Origin: an uncultured Clostridia bacterium
GTDB lineage: Bacteria; Bacillota; Clostridia; Christensenellales; CAG-138
Direction: 5' to 3'
DNA length: 8,581 bases
Assembly (NCBI GenBank): GCA_946183765.1
Contig: CAMHDC010000037.1
Span: 1-8,581, forward strand
Position 1 is the first letter of the stretch. Every line of letters begins with the position of its first letter. Below the pieces are notes generated by a model, which did not search any database, was not told the DNA's origin, and saw nothing but the letters and a program-made list of their open reading frames with translations. Shown piece after piece: positions 6,906-8,581 of this stretch. The translations under genes and the position numbers were made by a program.

Positions 6906-6934
6906 CTTATATATATAATATACGCTTGGATCAA
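6906..6934 (-). promoter_or_regulatory. Possible weak promoter region for the M48 gene
   Basis: An AT-rich stretch reading TATATTATATATATAA on the coding strand lies just before the M48 Shine-Dalgarno site. TTGATC (6929-6934) is 17 bp from TATAAG (6906-6911), but a start from that pair would leave almost no leader and would lose the AAGGA site. Other -10-like hexamers in the tract lack a good -35. A promoter here is plausible because a terminator precedes it, but the exact elements are not clear. Confidence 0.3.
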
Positions 6935-6958
6935 AAAGCCGCCGCGTCGTAACGCGGC
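6933..6958 (-). terminator. Intrinsic terminator after the DUF885 gene
   Basis: On the minus strand GCCGCGT and ACGCGGC (6952-6958 and 6941-6947) form a seven-base GC-rich stem with a four-base loop. GGC and five T residues (6933-6937) follow. It lies about 60 bases after the DUF885 stop and before the M48 gene, as expected for a Rho-independent terminator separating the two. Confidence 0.7.
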
Positions 6959-6965
6959 ATTTGCT

Positions 6966-7001
6966 GCATGAAACGGGCTGACACAGCAGCCCGCCTCATG
7001 C
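6966..7001 (-). repeat. Long hairpin in the 3' region of the DUF885 transcript
   Basis: Two 15-base arms (6966-6980 and 6987-7001) enclose a six-base loop. Thirteen pairs are Watson-Crick and the remaining two can be G-U wobbles in minus-strand RNA, giving a continuous 15-bp stem. It starts 18 bases after the DUF885 stop and has no T tract after it (AGCAAATG follows). It is more likely a 3'-end stabiliser or the first half of a tandem terminator than a terminator alone. Confidence 0.65.
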
Positions 7002-7018
7002 ACATACAGATGAATAAT

Positions 7019-8581
7019 TTACTGCGCTTTCTCCCATTCGTCGAGCCGGTCCGCCAGGAGGTTGAAGTAGGAAGGACCGTAGTTCAGATACTGGGTGTCG
7101 AAAGCCTTCTGGTCGTAGTTCTTGCCCAGGACCTTTTTGGCGCTGTCATGCAGATCGTTGATCCGGGCGTAGCCGTAGGCGTAGGGGATGCCGTAGAAGG
7201 GATTGCCCACGATGAAGGTGTTGTAGTACTCCTTGCGGAACACATCCTGGGAGATCCGGAAATATCCGTTGAAGGTGCGGTAGGCATCGATGAACCGATC
7301 GCCGAAATAGTTCACCCGCACGCTCAGGTAGAACAGCAGCGCATAGAAGATGATGCCGTTGGCATGGTCGAACACCAGGTCGTTGGAGTTGAATTTGCTG
7401 CCGCAGTTCAGAGCAAAGAGCCGCTCGGAATACTGGCTCCAGGCCTCGGAATAGGCCGTGCCCTGGACCAGCTGCTGGCTCAGGCTCAGCCCCGGCATGG
7501 ATCTGTGGTACATGTACTGATACAGATGGCCGTTGAAGCCCTCATGAGCCAGGGTGGAGATCAGGTTGTCCAAATTGTCCGGATCGGCCACCACGATGTG
7601 GTTGGTTTTCCACTCGTCAAAGGGAGCCACCAGATAGAAAGCCGTGGACCGCCCCTGCCGCAGCTCGTCGGGCATATCCTCGTACTCCACCTCCACCTCG
7701 GGGATGAGGGGCAGCAGGGGATCCAGCACCGATTTCAAATAGGCGATGTTGTCATCCACCGAACCCACGGAAGTGACCGTCGGCCGGTCTCCGCCGTGCT
7801 TGTAGGCGTTTGTATACAGATCGATGGTCTTGGTCAGGCTGTCATAGAGCAGGTTGGCCACGGCCTTGGGTTCCGCCTCCTCGCTGCAGCTGTTCTTCAG
7901 CTGATAGGCGAACCAGCGCAGATACTTCTCGTCCCCGGTGGCCTTCACGCCCTGGGCTTCCCGGCAATAGGGGCGCAGAGCTTCCAAACCCTCCTTCAGA
8001 TTCAGATAGGCCTGATAATACTCGTTGGTGACCAACGAGACGTTCCTCTCCTCGTAGGCCTTGATCTCCTCCTGGGTGAGCCCCGGCACCTTGGCCACTC
8101 TCTCCTGGAAGAGAGGGATCAAAAAGCTGGTCTCCCGGGCCTCCAAAATGGGGTCGATGTCGTTCTTGATAACGGCGTTCAGGCTGTTTTCGGGCATGAA
8201 GATATGCAGCGTTTCCGCCCGGTACCGCTCATACTCCAGCAGTTCGTCGAAGAACCGGGGCATATCCGCAAGCAGGGTCAGATAATCGTCCACGTCCTGC
8301 CGGGTCCTCAGCTCATAGAACCAGAACACGATGGGCATGTCCGTCTGAATGCCCGTGAGCTCCGTCAGCGGTTCGTAGTAACCGTAGAACTCCTCGCCCT
8401 CCAGCTCCCACTGACAGTACTGGTACAGGGTGTCGAAGGCCATCTTGTCCTGCTCGGAAAGGGTGCTCTGATCCACCGCGTCCATGCGGCGCAGGGTGTT
8501 CTCTATGAACACATACCACTCCCGGTCCGGGTCCTCCTTGTAGGTGCCCAACGAGCGCTCTACGCTGTCGTAGTCGATGCC
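7019..8581 (-). CDS. DUF885 family predicted zinc peptidase (N-terminus cut by window edge)
   Basis: 520 residues are visible and the frame stays open to the right edge, so the true start lies outside. A TTG at 8551 is simply an internal Leu codon, since the reading frame continues upstream as GIDYDSVERS. The family usually has about 550-600 residues, so perhaps 30-80 are missing, possibly including a signal peptide. Counting from the first visible codon, HEGFNGH lies at 346-352, in the position of the family's HExxPGH zinc motif, with asparagine in place of the usual proline. EAWSQYSERL begins at E379, matching the family's EGWA-x-Y-x-E segment that supplies the third zinc ligand. The mostly helical, acidic N-terminal half and the STAFYLVAP block (about 314-322) before the motif fit DUF885. 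Peptidase activity is inferred from the motif; I know of no settled substrate. Its stop is followed by tandem hairpins. Confidence 0.88.
   Translation of the reverse strand, partial: GIDYDSVERSLGTYKEDPDREWYVFIENTLRRMDAVDQSTLSEQDKMAFDTLYQYCQWELEGEEFYGYYEPLTELTGIQTDMPIVFWFYELRTRQDVDDYLTLLADMPRFFDELLEYERYRAETLHIFMPENSLNAVIKNDIDPILEARETSFLIPLFQERVAKVPGLTQEEIKAYEERNVSLVTNEYYQAYLNLKEGLEALRPYCREAQGVKATGDEKYLRWFAYQLKNSCSEEAEPKAVANLLYDSLTKTIDLYTNAYKHGGDRPTVTSVGSVDDNIAYLKSVLDPLLPLIPEVEVEYEDMPDELRQGRSTAFYLVAPFDEWKTNHIVVADPDNLDNLISTLAHEGFNGHLYQYMYHRSMPGLSLSQQLVQGTAYSEAWSQYSERLFALNCGSKFNSNDLVFDHANGIIFYALLFYLSVRVNYFGDRFIDAYRTFNGYFRISQDVFRKEYYNTFIVGNPFYGIPYAYGYARINDLHDSAKKVLGKNYDQKAFDTQYLNYGPSYFNLLADRLDEWEKAQ

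Noticed and set aside
1..8581. CRISPR arrays, tRNA or rRNA genes, insertion sequences or phage genes
   Set aside because: No regularly spaced repeats, transposase or integrase motifs, terminal inverted repeats with target duplications, or tRNA-like cloverleaf were seen on either strand; the window is filled by six ordinary genes.

Overview
The window looks like an ordinary GC-rich chromosomal segment of a Clostridia-type Firmicute, possibly an Oscillospiraceae or Lachnospiraceae relative. The signs are strong AGGAGG-type ribosome binding sites, a consensus sigma-A promoter, a Bacillota-style lipoprotein signal with a lipobox cysteine, and an oligopeptide transporter closest in layout to the AmiACDEF/OppABCDF systems of Gram-positive bacteria. 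The taxonomic call is inference; nothing here names the species.

All six genes lie on the minus strand, so transcription runs from high to low coordinates. In that order they are: (1) a DUF885-family predicted zinc peptidase, cut by the right edge (7019-8581); (2) an integral-membrane M48 (Ste24/CAAX-type) zinc metalloprotease (5646-6893); (3) oppA, a peptide-binding lipoprotein (3335-5428); (4) oppB, a permease with a large extracytoplasmic insert (1716-3215); (5) oppC, the second permease (777-1712); and (6) oppD, an ATPase cut by the left edge (1-763). A second ATPase (oppF) would be expected just outside the left edge.

The control elements sit in three short gaps. The gap between DUF885 and M48 holds two hairpins in tandem; the second is followed by a T5 tract and is a likely intrinsic terminator. 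The gap upstream of oppA holds a perfect-consensus promoter (TTGACA, 17 bp, TATAAT). Its -35 and spacer lie inside a 37-bp near-perfect dyad, and a 9-bp direct repeat lies at and after the predicted transcription start. The gap between oppA and oppB holds a 12-bp perfect hairpin that may reduce readthrough, leaving more binding protein than permease. oppB-oppC-oppD are packed 3 and 13 bp apart and are surely co-transcribed. No gene-free stretch exceeds 300 bases.

Together the genes suggest a peptide-uptake locus: an importer next to two metallopeptidases that could act on proteins or peptides. The functional link to the peptidases is inference from adjacency, and the terminator and promoter signals suggest separate transcription units. 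I found no clear sign of a novel defence, mobile or CRISPR-type system. The most interesting details are the architecture of the oppA control region, G7 tracts at two expression-control points of the opp operon, the TETK linker repeat in OppA, the AmiC-like insert in OppB, and the variant HExxxGH motif of the DUF885 protein.
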